A stretch of 64,000 nt of DNA from Tetrahymena elliotti 4EA (lineage: Eukaryota; Ciliophora; Oligohymenophorea; Hymenostomatida; Tetrahymenidae): the NCBI GenBank assembly GCA_000231825.2, contig JH720312.1:310001-374000 (forward strand), given 5' to 3'. Position numbers and translations under genes: made by a program. Positions 12,728 to 24,211 of the stretch are shown piece by piece; the stretch's first letter is position 1, and every line of letters starts with the position of its first letter. The notes under the pieces were generated by a model. The model had not been told where the DNA came from and did not search any database. It saw nothing but the letters and a program-made list of their open reading frames with translations.

Positions 12728-14877
12728 CTGAATAAATCTAAATACTAAACGATTTTGTAATGCTTATTTTTTAAAATCTTGCTTTTGACTTTTAAAATGA
12801 AATGAGTTTGCTTAGAAATTTCAATCTACTAGAGTTAAGATACTATTATAATAATTGTTTATTTTTTACTAATTCTTTCAAACTACTAATGTGATTTAGT
12901 CTATCAAATGTGGTAATAGCCTTTTTAACTGCTAATACTGTTATGTTTTCCTATTATTATTAAAATGTTTTGTGGATGGTGCTTTTGCTTTGTATTTTGA
13001 TGGTGAAAACTACTGTATACCTAAATTCTCTCTTATTGCTTAATTACTTTTAGAAATATGCTAAAGCAATCTTAGGAAACAATTTTGATTTTCCTGACTA
13101 TTGAAGCTTTTGTTTCTAAATGATTCAGCTTTTAACTTATAAATTGACCTTATGAAGTGACTTAGAAGTTATTTTGAGTTTGTTAGTAAAATAATTTAAA
13201 GAAATAAATTCTTTTTGGTGAGTTTAGAATTTTTACTGTTGTTAAAACTCCTTTTTGATTGTGTTTTAAAATTATGTATTTATTTGCTGGTCTATATAAA
13301 ATTATATTTAGTGTAGCGAATTTAACTTATTTAATTAAGGCCTTTATTTATTTTTTAGTTTTTTGCATTTAATTAATAAACAATGCCTGTCTGTTTGTAA
13401 AAATTCTGAAAATTCATTTGATGTATTTGTTAATTTTACAAAGTTGAATGAATGGAAGAAGCGTCTGCCTGATTACTTCATACAGTAATAATAAATAAGA
13501 TCAAACTGATAACTAAATTCATTAAATAAGAAATTAAAAGCTCATCCCTTCCTTCATCTTGCTATTTCTTAAAAATATTCTTTTTCTTAATTATAAATTT
13601 TTCGACAATCAATTATTGATGGTCTTGCACTCTTTAAATATTTTGTTAATCTCCGAAAATTACTTATAAAAAATCGTTCACAACTCCCATAAATAGGTAT
13701 TTTTCTACATTTGTTAATTTGAATACCATTTAATATTTCATTTCCTACCATACAAAGTATTAAAAAATTAAAATCGAAAGATCAACTTTACAGAAAGATT
13801 GGTAAATCTTATTAACATAAATAAAATTATTATACTTTAAACATATCTATATTATTAATCTATTTATTTGGCTTCTAAAATTCTTAGTCAAACATAGTAA
13901 AATAAATAAATTATTGATTGAACTAATATCTCTTCATTTGCAATAAAAATATGTCTGCTATTTTTTAATACCAATATTTTAACATACAATTTTTTATAAT
14001 TAATTTACTTCACTTATTTTTTACAAAAGCTTTATAATCTATTCATAAAACTTTCAGCATACTCTTCTTATTGTTAATTTATTACAGCATAATTATAGAA
14101 ATTACATTGTTTGATTAAATAGACAAATGTTAGTTTTACCCTCTTTGTTTTAAGAAGGATTATTTGTCTTAATTTGCAATTCTATTCCACTTGTTAATGA
14201 ATAAAGAAATTTCATTGAAAAGTTAGTTATTTTTTTGATGATATTAATACAAAACTCTGTATATCCATTTTCTTTTAGAAATTATCAGTAATTTGCTAAA
14301 AATTATTTAGATATTTTGAATGATTTCAAATTTTATTTAAATCATCAAAAATTTAAATTAATTAAAATTCAAATATTCTTCATAAAAAAAGTATTTTTAA
14401 AATATTTATTTTAAAATTTATTGAAATCAAGAACGAAATTTACAATTTTAATATTTTAAAAATAAAAATTTATTTTTAGAGCTTTATTAAATTATTTTAT
14501 GAAGAAAGACATTTCTTCATATGTATGGAAAAATGAAAAAGTTAATTTTAGATTTGGCTTTTGTCTAATTTATAAATTTTAGTAATATTATTTATATCTA
14601 TCTCTCAATTTGTAAACATAAATTCTACTTTTAAAAATTTTAGAATAAAAATTAAAAAAAAAATACATTTCTTCAATAAAGCAATCAAATATATTTTGCC
14701 TATCAGATGATAGATTTTTTATATAATTTATGACTGAAATATCTTTTTAAATTTGAGAGTCTGCTAGAATTGTTAATAAATAAATATTATTGTTAATTTT
14801 GGATTCAATCTTTTCGGTATTAGAAAAACAAATACAAAGTTCTTAAAATAGATTTATTTAAAAGCGATTTTAACAAA
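12728..14877. other. Long divergent intergenic region
   Basis: A 2.15-kb AT-rich gap between two divergently transcribed genes (kinase, minus; THOC7, plus), so it carries both promoters. I found no convincing exon, RNA gene or repeat array. It is the largest gene-free stretch of the window. Confidence 0.55.
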
Positions 14878-15814
14878 ATGAATTAGCAAAACGAAATCAT
14901 AGGTAAAATATCGAATGAATAAATTAAAATGCTTTGCCTTTCTTATGAGTTAGCTCTGAAATATATTATTTTTTCTAAAATATCTAGATTCATAGGAATA
15001 AATAATTCTGAATAAATTACTGTACAAAGAAGCTATTCTAGATAAAATTATATCAAAATATACTCTAATATTGTCTAAATTTAAAAATGCTACTCAAGAG
15101 GATTTGTAAAATTACATTTTAACTGATTGCTAATAATTTGGAAAAGTTAATATGATGCAAATAAATAATTATTAAATCTTTTAAAAGAGAAAAAGATATA
15201 GCTGAATTGTTAAAAGACTTGGAATTATATGAATTTCATGTTGCCAAATCAGAGATCTAATTATAGTCAGTTATAAAGGATTTATCTTAAAATGAGAAGA
15301 AAGGAAAAGAAATTTGTAATTTTCAGTTTATTTAGAATAAATATTTGTTTATCAATCAACTAAGATAGTTAGCTAATATTTTTTAAATTTATATTGTCTA
15401 TTAATCCTATATAGAAGTTGAAATTGAGAATATGAAACTGGGAATCAAAAAGAATGAAGAATAGCTAAAAGAAGAAATATAAAAGAAAGCTTTTAAAGTT
15501 GAATGTAATTAAATAGTAGATCAGATAGTAGCCTACTCTGAGTGTCAAGTTTACTAAAATTAGATAGATGATATTAGCTTAAAAATTAATAAATTAGAAG
15601 AAGATTATAAAACAAGAAAAGAATAGATTACTCACAAATAAAGACATGTTTAAAATATTGTAACATTTTTCAACAAAACAAACCGAATATTTTCATTTTA
15701 ATGTTATCTTCCCTTTATTTTATTAAATTAATCTTTTATTTGTAAAAATAGTTTTCTAGCTTATAAGAATTAATAGAAGGTAATACTATTCAACCCATAT
15801 AAAGCTTAGATTGA
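14878..15814 (+). CDS. THOC7: THOC7 (THO complex subunit 7 / Mft1-like)
   Basis: Coiled-coil subunit of THO/TREX, which couples transcription to mRNA export in the nucleus. Exons in phase: 14878-14902, 14988-15105, 15188-15315, 15415-15647, 15752-15814; 188 aa against about 200 in animals. The order of features fits THOC7. A short N-terminal helix (ILNKLLYKEAILDKII) comes first. A long charged coil follows (ELLKDLELYEFHVAK..., EVEIENMKLGIKKNEEQL, EEIQKKAFKVECNQIVDQI). LKINKLEEDYKTRKEQI follows that coil. The close HKQRHFSSLQELIEG parallels the family's C-terminal 'H..L...I.EL...L'. Low similarity is normal for this family, so the call rests on length, coil layout and these two segments. Confidence 0.72.
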
Positions 15815-16766
15815 AATTTATGTATCAATAGTTTAAAATGAAATTAATTATTTGTTATTATGTAATTTATTATTTATTTTATAATAATTTTTTTGTATTT
15901 TTTATCATTTTTGGTAAAAACTAAAGAAAGAACTTAGCTGATCTTTTTAATTTAATTCACTTTAGCAAAATGTTTTTGTTAGATTAATAAATCTATCTTA
16001 ACTCAATAGGCTACTACTACATATTTTTGAAATAAAATAATCAAACAAAAAGACAATTCAATCAGTTTATTGTTTTTGAATTAAATTTTAAGCATCAACT
16101 CTTTCTCCAATATAAAAGCCATCTCATTCGTCAACGAAATAAATTTATAAAATATGAATTACTGTTATGGAATAAATAATATATTTAAGGGAAGAGAAGA
16201 AGATTCTGTTACAATTAGAGAAAAGAAAATGTATATTATTCCCAAATTTTTTAGCCAAGCCATAAAATTTTTTTTATTGATTGATTGATTTTATTTTATG
16301 TTTTAAAAATAAAAATCAGATTTTGTGAGAAATTTAAATATTTTACTTCGATTTAAATTGAACAGTTGCAAACCTAAAAATAATATCATCATCTCTTTTA
16401 GAATAATTTCATACCTTGAAAATTTAAAATTCTTTAATACTACCTCCTATATATTTTAATATTTTCTTGTTTAGAATCAATTTTTAAAAGCATTAAAAAA
16501 TAAAATTGTGATCTCATATTACTACATATTGCTAGATTATTTAATAGAAATAGGCTATTAATTTTGTTTAGCTTATATTTTAATAGAATTAAAATTATCA
16601 TCAGATTTTAGTTGATCAGAATGAAATCAATAATTAATTTCTTAGAAACTAATAAAAGGATTAACAAACTAACAAACAAACAAACAAATTAGTAAAGATT
16701 TAGCCAACATACAAAAGAATATTTAGAATTATATTCATTATAAACTATCTTTTCTATCAAAATTAA
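15815..16766. other. Intergenic, AT-rich
   Basis: Between THOC7 and the CHIP gene, both plus strand. Presumptive CHIP promoter. Just upstream, at 16660-16686, is an AACA/AACAAAC run. No gene seen. Confidence 0.6.
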
Positions 16767-18401
16767 ATGAATTATTTTGGATTCAACTCTAATTCAAATT
16801 AGCCTTAAAGCAGCAGTTAAAGAAATAGCAGCAATTAAAATAGCAATAGCAATGGAAATGGAAATGGATCCTCTTCTTTTTTTAATAACATGGGCAATGC
16901 CTTCAATGTATTTTTTGAATCGCCATTTTTCAATCCATATAGTTAGCAATAGTAATAGTAGCAGTAATAATATTAATAACAATAGCGCACTTCAAGCAAC
17001 CAAAATAATTTTAATTAGCAAATTCCTCCAAGGCAAACCAGTTAGCAATATTAGTAAACATAAAGTAGGCCATCATATCCTAGATTTGGAAGTTAAAGCT
17101 AATAAAATAATTAACAATAGCAATTCTAAAACTCATAGTAGTAATAATATTCAAGTAGCTAATAGAATAATCGTAATCCCTAACCACCAAGATAAGCCGA
17201 GCCTCGTCCAACATTTTAGAATACAAGAAGTAACTGGAAGAAAGCAGAGGAACCAAAGAAAGAAAAAAAAAAAGAAGTGTAAAAAGAGAATACAAGTGAT
17301 TACTGGAAATAAAAAGGAAATGAAGTGTTTAAATAGAGATATTATGATACAGCTCTGGAATATTACACAAGAGCAATTAATATAGATCCTTCATAATCTA
17401 TTTACTATTCAAATAGAGGTCGTTGCTATAAAATTAAGGGTGACTTTAAGAAGGTAATTTGCATAAAAGAAATTATAAAAGAATCATCAATTTAAATATT
17501 TCTAGATTTTCTATATTATTTTTCATAAATTATTAAAATGTAAAGGCCTTTGAAGATGCTGTTTAAGCAATAGAACTTGATGAAAATAATTTAAAAGGTT
17601 AACTGTTATGTGGATAGGTACTTTGTGAAATGGGAAAGATTGAAGAAGGTGTTCATAAAATTGAAAATGGAATAAAGAGATTAACAAAAGGTAAAACACA
17701 AAAGAAATAGAATAAATAATATAAATTAATAAAACATTAACATATAATAGGCTTGACACTTTGTAGTTCTTAAGCTGGAGAAAAGAAGAAATTATTCGAA
17801 AAAGAAATTAGTGTTTACATTTTCCGTGCTAAAAAATTAAAATGGTACAAATAATATTAAGAATAAAAGCAAAAAAAAATAAGACTCATAGAGAATTATA
17901 AAGTATATCTTGAATCACAAACACAGCTCAGCGATTTGCAAAAATAGGAACAGATTGATGATGTATATACATATTTGTTTATTTATGCATTCAATCAACT
18001 AAATGTTAACTTATTCCTAATTATAAATAGTTTATCTTTACAGTAGGTGATCCTTACAGAGAAGACGAATTCGTTATCCCTGACCATCTTTGTTGTAAGA
18101 TTACATTAGATTTAATAGAAGATCCTGTTACTACAGAAGCAGGTCATACATACGAAAGATAAGTTATAGAAGATCATTTCAAAAAGAATGGCTATATAGA
18201 TCCTTTCACTAGAGCAAGTATTAGGCCTAATCTTTATCCTAATCATGCTGTAAAATAAGGAGTTGAAGATTTTTTACAATCGTAATTTTTAGATATTTTA
18301 ATTTCTATTATTTCTAATGCTTTTATTGCTGTTATTTCAATAGGAACCCTTGGGCTTTTGAGTACTCTTACAATGAAGATTATAAAAAAATAGAGTTTTG
18401 A
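16767..18401 (+). CDS. STUB1: CHIP/STUB1-like TPR and U-box E3 ubiquitin ligase
   Basis: Co-chaperone ligase: its TPRs bind Hsp70/Hsp90 C-termini and its U-box ubiquitylates clients. Exons in phase: 16767-17453, 17546-17690, 17751-17962, 18031-18281, 18344-18401; 450 aa against ~300 in animals. The extra length is an N-terminal ~175-residue Q/N/S-rich region with poly-Gln runs (16930-17200) mostly written with TAG/TAA codons. TPRs start at DYWKQKGNEVFKQRYYDTAL and continue through AFEDAVQAIELDENNLKG and CEMGKIEEGVHKIENGIKRL. A charged helix follows (FRAKKLKWYKQYQEQKQKK). The U-box begins IPDHLCCKITLDLIEDPV and includes AGHTYERQVIEDHFKKNGYI and DPFTRA. The end, NPWAFEY, matches the family's W-x-x-x-Y tail. 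The domain order is diagnostic. Confidence 0.93.
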
Positions 18402-19183
18402 TAGATAAATAATTTAAAGCATTTTATATTATAAATTTTATAATATGTAAATATTTAATCTAAAAATAGCTTGAATGAATTGTTAAAAAATTAAAAAACA
18501 ACTTCAAACTTTTTTTAATTGGTTTATTTTTAATTTTTTTAAAACATTTTATGTAAGCAGTAATGACTACAGTAAAGTATTAATCAAAGAGAACATGGTT
18601 TTTTTTGATAGTAATATGGTTGATTTTCTATAAAGAGCTAATTTAATTTAAAAATATTCTAAAATATGATGTCTCTTTGATTAAATTTAAAGAAAGAGAA
18701 TTTTGATTAAAATTAACGAGCTAATAGTTTACTTAAATATGTGATCATTATTTTTAAGTATTTTTTAAGAATCTTTGTTTTCTCATAATTCAATATTCTA
18801 AATGTTTACATCATTTTCATTAAATAGAAAGGAATTTAGTATTCTGAGAAATAAATCTTGCATAAAATAATAAATATTTATTTTTTTTTACCAAATAGAA
18901 GCAATAAAATTATTTTAATTGAAAAAATAAAATTTCTAAAATACTGATGACTAGAAAGAATCAAGCTATTTAAACAATGAAAATAACATTTTTCTATGTT
19001 TTTGAAGATATAATATCTCTTAAAAAATTGCCAATCAACAAAATTTGCTAGTAGGTTAGGTTTAATAAGTATATATTCAACCTCATCTCTTTGAAATTTT
19101 ACATGAGAAGATAAAAGAAAAAAACAAATTATTTTAAAAAAATTAATTAAAAAGTTAATTCTTTAGATAAATTAAATATTAGA
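18402..19183. other. Intergenic, AT-rich
   Basis: Between the CHIP and RING-SPRY genes, both plus strand. Presumptive promoter and 3' UTR. No ORF or motif recognised. Confidence 0.6.
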
Positions 19184-20543
19184 ATGGCTGATTTAAAAGG
19201 ATATTTGAAAGACCGCTTTGTAGATAAGTCAGATAATTTCGATTGCCTTATTTGTTTTAGTGTAGCAAGAAGTCCTATTGAGTGTTTAGGATGTGGGTAA
19301 TTTATTTTCATTTCTAAATACTTTTTATGATTATAATGAATTGATTTGACTGATCATCTACATTTCATATTAGAATATATTTTTAAAATTGAAAAATTTT
19401 TATAAGTAAAGCCATTTAAGCAATAGGAAATACCTTTTTTTAAAATAATTTTTGAATTTTTAGAATTCATTTTTTTGTATGAAAGGAAAATTAAGATTAA
19501 AAAATATAAAAAATAGATAGATTTATTGTAAAAATTGTTAAGATAATTGGAAGAATGAAAATGGTTTTTATGAATGTATAAAATGCGAAAATAGAAAGAT
19601 GAATCCATTAAATTAGCATCTCATGGAAGCTTATCTCAATTTAAAATATAAATGCAATTGTAATACCATATTAAGTCTATAAGAAATGAAAGTACATGAA
19701 GATTATTGCAACTAACCTAATTGCAAGTACTATGCTTTCTGTAATCTTAAAGTGTCTCCAAAATTTAAGGATTAGTAAGTATGTAGCTCTACTTGTCTTA
19801 TTTTAGATTTAACTTAATAAAATATAAAAGATCATAAAAAATTATATAAAGAGATAATGACAGTATTAAATAAAAAATAGACTACTATAAGTTCAAGCAC
19901 TAACAGTCTTTAAGCTACAAAAACATTTTAACCAGTAAAAAGCTCATAATAACTTCCTAATATCCCTGCCGTACCATTCATATAAATCAAAAATAATTTT
20001 CCACCAAATTCAAACGCCCTTTAATTTAAGTGGGACATGAATAACAAGGGAGATAATATAAATATTGCAACAGATGGATACAGTGTTAAGTTAAAAGAAG
20101 GTGTATATGTTTTTAAAAGTGTTATTGCTGATTAACCATTTACTAAAGGTTAACACTATTTTGAAATTGTTTTAGATTAAATAACTGAAAATGAACTTAA
20201 AATAGGAGTTGTCACTAACAATACATTTAATAAAAATACTGCATTTTGTGATCTAGATAGCGGCTTTGGATATTATACAATTGGAAAACTTAGAAATGGT
20301 TCTAATGCTCACGGTTCTGACTATGGTTCAAAATTTAAAAATACTGGAACTTGTGGTGTCTATTTAGATATGTCCAAAGGGATTTTAGCCTTTAGTTACA
20401 ACAGTAATTTTTTGGGTGTTGCTTTTAGAAATAATACTCTCACTAAGTCTCCTATATATGCCTCTGTAGCACTTTTGCATACTGCTGCATTCACCTTAAA
20501 AAGTGGTCTAAACATTCCTGTTTGGGCTCTAAATTTGAATTGA
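19184..20543 (+). CDS. RING finger and SPRY domain protein
   Basis: Two exons (19184-19296, 19517-20543; intron 220 nt), 379 aa. The RING is compact, residues 21-61: C21-x2-C24, C34-x2-C37 (ECLGCG), C42-x2-C45 (YCKNC) and C58-x2-C61 (ECIKC). The third pair position is Cys rather than His, so it is a Cys-rich RING variant. The splice site at 19516/19517 was chosen because it places YCKNC directly after CLGCG. A second Cys-rich stretch follows (KYKCNCNTI, DYCNQPNCKYYAFCN), of the TRAF-zinc-finger kind. A linker leads to a SPRY-like domain (~195-379) with FEIVLDQ, GVVTNNTFN, GFGYYTIGK, GTCGVYLDMSKGILAFSYN and YASVALLH. This suggests an E3 ligase in which SPRY recognises the substrate; the substrate is unknown. 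Confidence 0.87.
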
Positions 20544-21641
20544 TTGATTAAAAAAATTAAAAAAGTAATCTACTAAAAAATGATTCATTTAAAGTCATTC
20601 TTCAGTCCTTAAAAAAGTAAAAATAATTAAATAAATATTACTAAGAATATTATACATTCTTTTTTGATAAAATACTTATAAAAATAAATAACTAATAAAT
20701 ATAATGCACTTAAATAATTAAAATCGTAGTTATATCTTTTAAATAATTATTTATTATTATTTCTAAACATTATTAATCAAACCATTAACCAAATTAGCAT
20801 CAAAGAAAAAATGTTTATTTTGTTAAGTTTTTTTCCTTATTCTAAAATAGGATACTAATTTTCATTTTAAATATTTAACTTGGCTGATAATAAACCTATT
20901 AGATAAAATAAAAAAAAATCATTTGTTCCAATTCAATTTACATATTAGCTTTATATATAAGAATCTTAAGGCTTAATATTGCAATGTGGACTTTATTTTA
21001 TGATGAATCTAACTTCACCATGAGCAATACAACTACTAGGGGTAAAAAATTAAAAATTTAATAAAAAAATGTATTCTTTCAATTATATATTTCAATTATT
21101 AATCATACCATAACATAAGTACCAAGATAAAAACTTCAAAAGAGTCTAATTTAAATATGGGGAATTAAATAAATAACTTAGCATTTAAAAAAACTAAGAA
21201 AAAGATGTTTGTTTCAGGATTATTTTTAATAAAATTAAGAGATTGATATGAAAAAATAGAATAAAAATGGTATTTTAACAAATATATTAAATCCCATCAA
21301 TAAAATATTATCAATTATTAAATTTAAAAGAAAACCTAAATCATTTTAGTGTATATATTTTATTTATTTTATTGCTAAAACTTTTAAACTATGTAATTTG
21401 ATAGATATTACAAATAAATTAAAGTACAAACTATTTCTGACTTAATCTTTATCTTTCTTTGCTAAATAATCTCAAAAATTTTAATAGCTCATCTAACTCG
21501 AATTTAAGGCATTCATATATAAAAAATAGAGCATTGCATACAATCTTATTTTAATTTGAAAGTAAATATCTCTTCTATATTTTTATATATGATTGAAGTA
21601 GTTTTTTAAAGAGTAAAAAAATACTAATTTTGTAAATTTAA
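20544..21641. other. Convergent intergenic region
   Basis: Between the 3' ends of the RING-SPRY (plus) and PDE6D (minus) genes. Some minus-strand open frames occur here under the ciliate code, but their composition is that of intergenic DNA. No gene called. Confidence 0.5.
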
Positions 21642-22100
21642 TCAAACATAAAATATACGTACATTATTAGTGCAAATAAGATTATCTTCATCATAAAATT
21701 TTGTTTAAACTACTAAATTACCACTTAGAATTTCAACTGGAATCATCTCATTTGATGCTTCAATTACTTATTACCAATTATTTGTTGATCCAGGAATTAC
21801 AAAACCAAAATCAAATAAGAAACATTCAAAAACTTATCCATTCAAGCTAAATGTTTACTCTAATCTTAATTTTTTTATAACGTAAATAGAGGAGAAATTA
21901 ATATCTCTACTCACTGATTTACATTATAATAATTCTTTTGGAATATTTGCCTAAATTTCTCCTTCACTATTTACTAATTATTCAGAGTCTTAACAGACCC
22001 AAAGCTTATTTCCTGTTTCAGCGTCTCCCATAGTGAGCTCATTTATTTTAAAACCTTCTTTAATTAACTGAGGGTTAACCTTAACTGTCTACTTTACCAT
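21642..22100 (-). CDS. PDE6D: PDE6D/PrBP-delta prenyl-binding protein
   Basis: Single exon, 152 aa, almost the length of the animal protein (150). PrBP-delta is a soluble immunoglobulin-like beta-sandwich that extracts farnesylated and geranylgeranylated proteins (Ras/Rab family, INPP5E) from membranes; ARL2 and ARL3 make it release cargo, with ARL3 doing so at cilia. Diagnostic segments run along the whole length: GFKINELTMGDAETGN, LWVC, CKSVSRDINFSS, LRLEQTFSLNGQ, FDFGFVIPGSTNNWQ, EASNEMIPVEILSGN, QTKFYDEDNLIC and the C-terminal VRIFYV. It ends exactly where the family ends. In a ciliate the likely job is cargo delivery to cilia. Very secure. Confidence 0.96.
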
Positions 22101-22480
22101 TTTTTACACTATTTTTGAGAGAATTAAAAGATTTTCCTATCGAAATTCTTAATTAACAAAAACTAAAGAGAATATATATATTATCATAAAACTGAGAACA
22201 AATATTTGCTTCTTATTTACAGACAAACTTTTATTAAAATAATAACTTAAAATCAATTTAAAATAAAAGAATTTAACTTAGAGTAAAATGAAGATATTTA
22301 TTATTTAAAAAAAAAACTATTAATTTACTTATTCATTTTAATTGATTTTACTTTAATTTTATAAACAGTTTTTTAATTTTGAAAATTTATAAAACATTTC
22401 ATGCCGAAGAGATAAAAAATGATATAAATTACTCTATATTTTAAAGATATTATTCATTCTCATTAACTTCTTAAAGGAAT
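22101..22480. other. Intergenic, AT-rich
   Basis: Short gap between PDE6D (start 22100, minus) and the end of the MAPEG-like gene. Presumptive PDE6D promoter. Nothing else seen. Confidence 0.6.
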
Positions 22481-23104
22481 TCATATTAAATTTGAAAACA
22501 TATCATACCCTAAGTTTTAAAGTGTAAGCATTATAGAAAGAATATGGCAAGGAATATGCCCAAATGCTCTAAGAGCTGGGATATTAATAGCTACTCCTAT
22601 AGCATAGGATAAACAAAATACTATCCTTGAAAAGATGTAGAAAAAGCTTACACATGCTGTAACAACATTTTTTTAATATATCTATGCTGGCTCTATATTT
22701 TAAGGATCACAAAATATAAAGTAAAGTATGTTTCCTAAGAAAAATAGATAATTTTATAAACTGTTATCTAGAAGCTTATTTACAAAAAGTATAGGTAAAG
22801 GGTCACTTCTATTTGAACTAAGCTTAGTTCCAAACATGAACCTCAAAATCATAGCGATCTATATTAATACTCCTATTATGAATCCTAAGGCAAAAACTAT
22901 TTTGCTAATAAGAGAAAGCTTTGATTCAGTACTATTTTCATAAGGATCTATTTTGAATAGCAAGATCACTTCACTTTTTTTGATAAATATTATATTCAAA
23001 AGATAAAAAGTATAAATTATTGATAAAGGAATAGGTATCCTGAGAAGAAGGTATTTTGAAAATGAACTCTTCTTTAATTGTTTTTGGCTAGCTAATTCAT
23101 TCAT
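22481..23104 (-). CDS. MAPEG-like multi-pass membrane protein
   Basis: Single exon, 207 aa. About four or five hydrophobic segments: IPIPLSIIYTFYLLNIIFI, ISKIVFALGFIIGVLIQIAM, YLFFLGNILYFIFC and VVTACVSFFYIFSRIVFCL plus the following YAIGVAI. The pattern of a long first loop, then NKLLDNSLQNYLFF, then a ...FSRIVFCLSYAIGV... helix followed by an Arg (ALRAFGHIP) recalls MAPEG proteins. That family includes microsomal glutathione transferases and leukotriene synthases, with an N-x-x-(E/D)-N-x-x-x motif and R-x-x-Y...Y helix. Similarity is weak and the exact catalytic Arg/Tyr set is incomplete, so enzymatic activity is not claimed. Membrane location is confident; family is tentative. Confidence 0.6.
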
Positions 23105-24211
23105 TTTATTATTATTATTTTTTATTTTATTTTATTATTTTTGTCTCAAAAATCAATTGGGTATTTAAGCAATTTAAATAGTTAAAAAAGATTCAAATTA
23201 ATTAATTAAAAAAATAGAATATTAAATTATTTGGAATATTCTATACAAGTAAATCATTAATCTGATCAATTATGAGGAATTCTAAATTAAAATTTTTTAT
23301 ATAAGAAATCTACTTGAACAATTAGAATTCTATTTGAATAATTAGAAATTTCTTTTTGATAATAGGCTAATTAGATTTAATTGTAAAAATAAATTATGCT
23401 CATAGAAAGCTAGATTAAAGTTATGTTTGTATCCAAAAAGAAATAAAACTTTTTTGATTTTTGAGAATATTTGACATCAAATAAAGAGAAACTATTTTGT
23501 TAACATTGATTTAATTTTTTAAAAAATGTTTATTTGATTTAAAACTCATCACAGTAAGAGGGAGATATAATAATATACTTTAAACAAAAAAAACGAGATT
23601 AAAGTTTTGTTAATTTATAAATTGAAAATTTGATATTAATCAAAGATATTAAATAAACTTGAAGTAAGAATAGGAGTATGTATGTATGTTTTAATAATTG
23701 TTAGAATGAACAAAAAGAAATTTCTATTTGATATAAAGCTAGTCAGATTTAATTAGAAATATTAATTATTTTTAAAGAGTCAAAAACCAGATTTAAGATT
23801 TTTTTGTTAGTAAAAAGAAATTAAACTGAGTTAATACTGGTAGAGATAAATGGGAAATTTGAATCAGTGTAAAGTTTGATAATAAATTATTTTAAGAAAT
23901 CTAACTTTTATTTGATTTAAAACTAGTTACATTCAAATGAAAATGTGAATTATGTCTATTGAATCAAATCAATTAAAGTTTTGTTTGTTACCAAAACTAA
24001 ATAAAACAAAATTTATATTAAATTTTTGAGAATATTTGAAATTGATGAAGGAGATAAATTGGAAATGAGAAAAGGAATATTTTTTAATAATTTGTACTAA
24101 TAAGTATATAACATAAATTCAAAATATAATTAAATTTTTAATTTATATTCATTTGTTTAAAATTTGTTATCATTTTACAAATAATATTTTATTTTATAAA
24201 TAATCGTTCAT
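23105..24211. other. Intergenic, mostly a degenerate repeat array
   Basis: Between the MAPEG-like start (23104, minus) and the Kelch gene stop (24212, minus). About 700 bp of it is the four-copy degenerate repeat listed separately. No gene seen. Confidence 0.6.
23351..24090. repeat. Degenerate tandem array, 4 copies of ~185 bp
   Basis: An ATTTGATTTAAAACTAGTTA-like segment recurs near 23351, 23531, 23725 and 23909, spaced about 178, 194 and 184 bp. About 60 bp further on, each copy carries a GATTAAAGTTTTGTTTGTTA-like segment (23411, 23596, 23788, 23970). Three of these are followed by AGAAATAAAAC-type sequence. Copies 1 and 4 additionally share TTTTTGAGAATATTTGA. Copies are heavily diverged, so the array was found by eye from shared order and spacing. 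Confidence 0.65.

Noticed and set aside
16794..16982. Minus-strand leucine-rich small membrane protein
   Set aside because: It is the antisense of the CHIP Q/N-rich exon; poly-Gln codons read backwards as Leu/Ile.
19354..19608. Minus-strand 84-aa frame over the RING-SPRY intron
   Set aside because: It covers the 220-nt AT-rich intron and the start of exon 2 of the RING-SPRY gene; no independent support.
20880..21030. Possible minus-strand gene starting MVKLDSSQNKVHIAIL
   Set aside because: Only ~85 codons, with F/I/Y/K composition typical of AT-rich intergenic DNA and no family resemblance. With a single stop codon such frames occur by chance.
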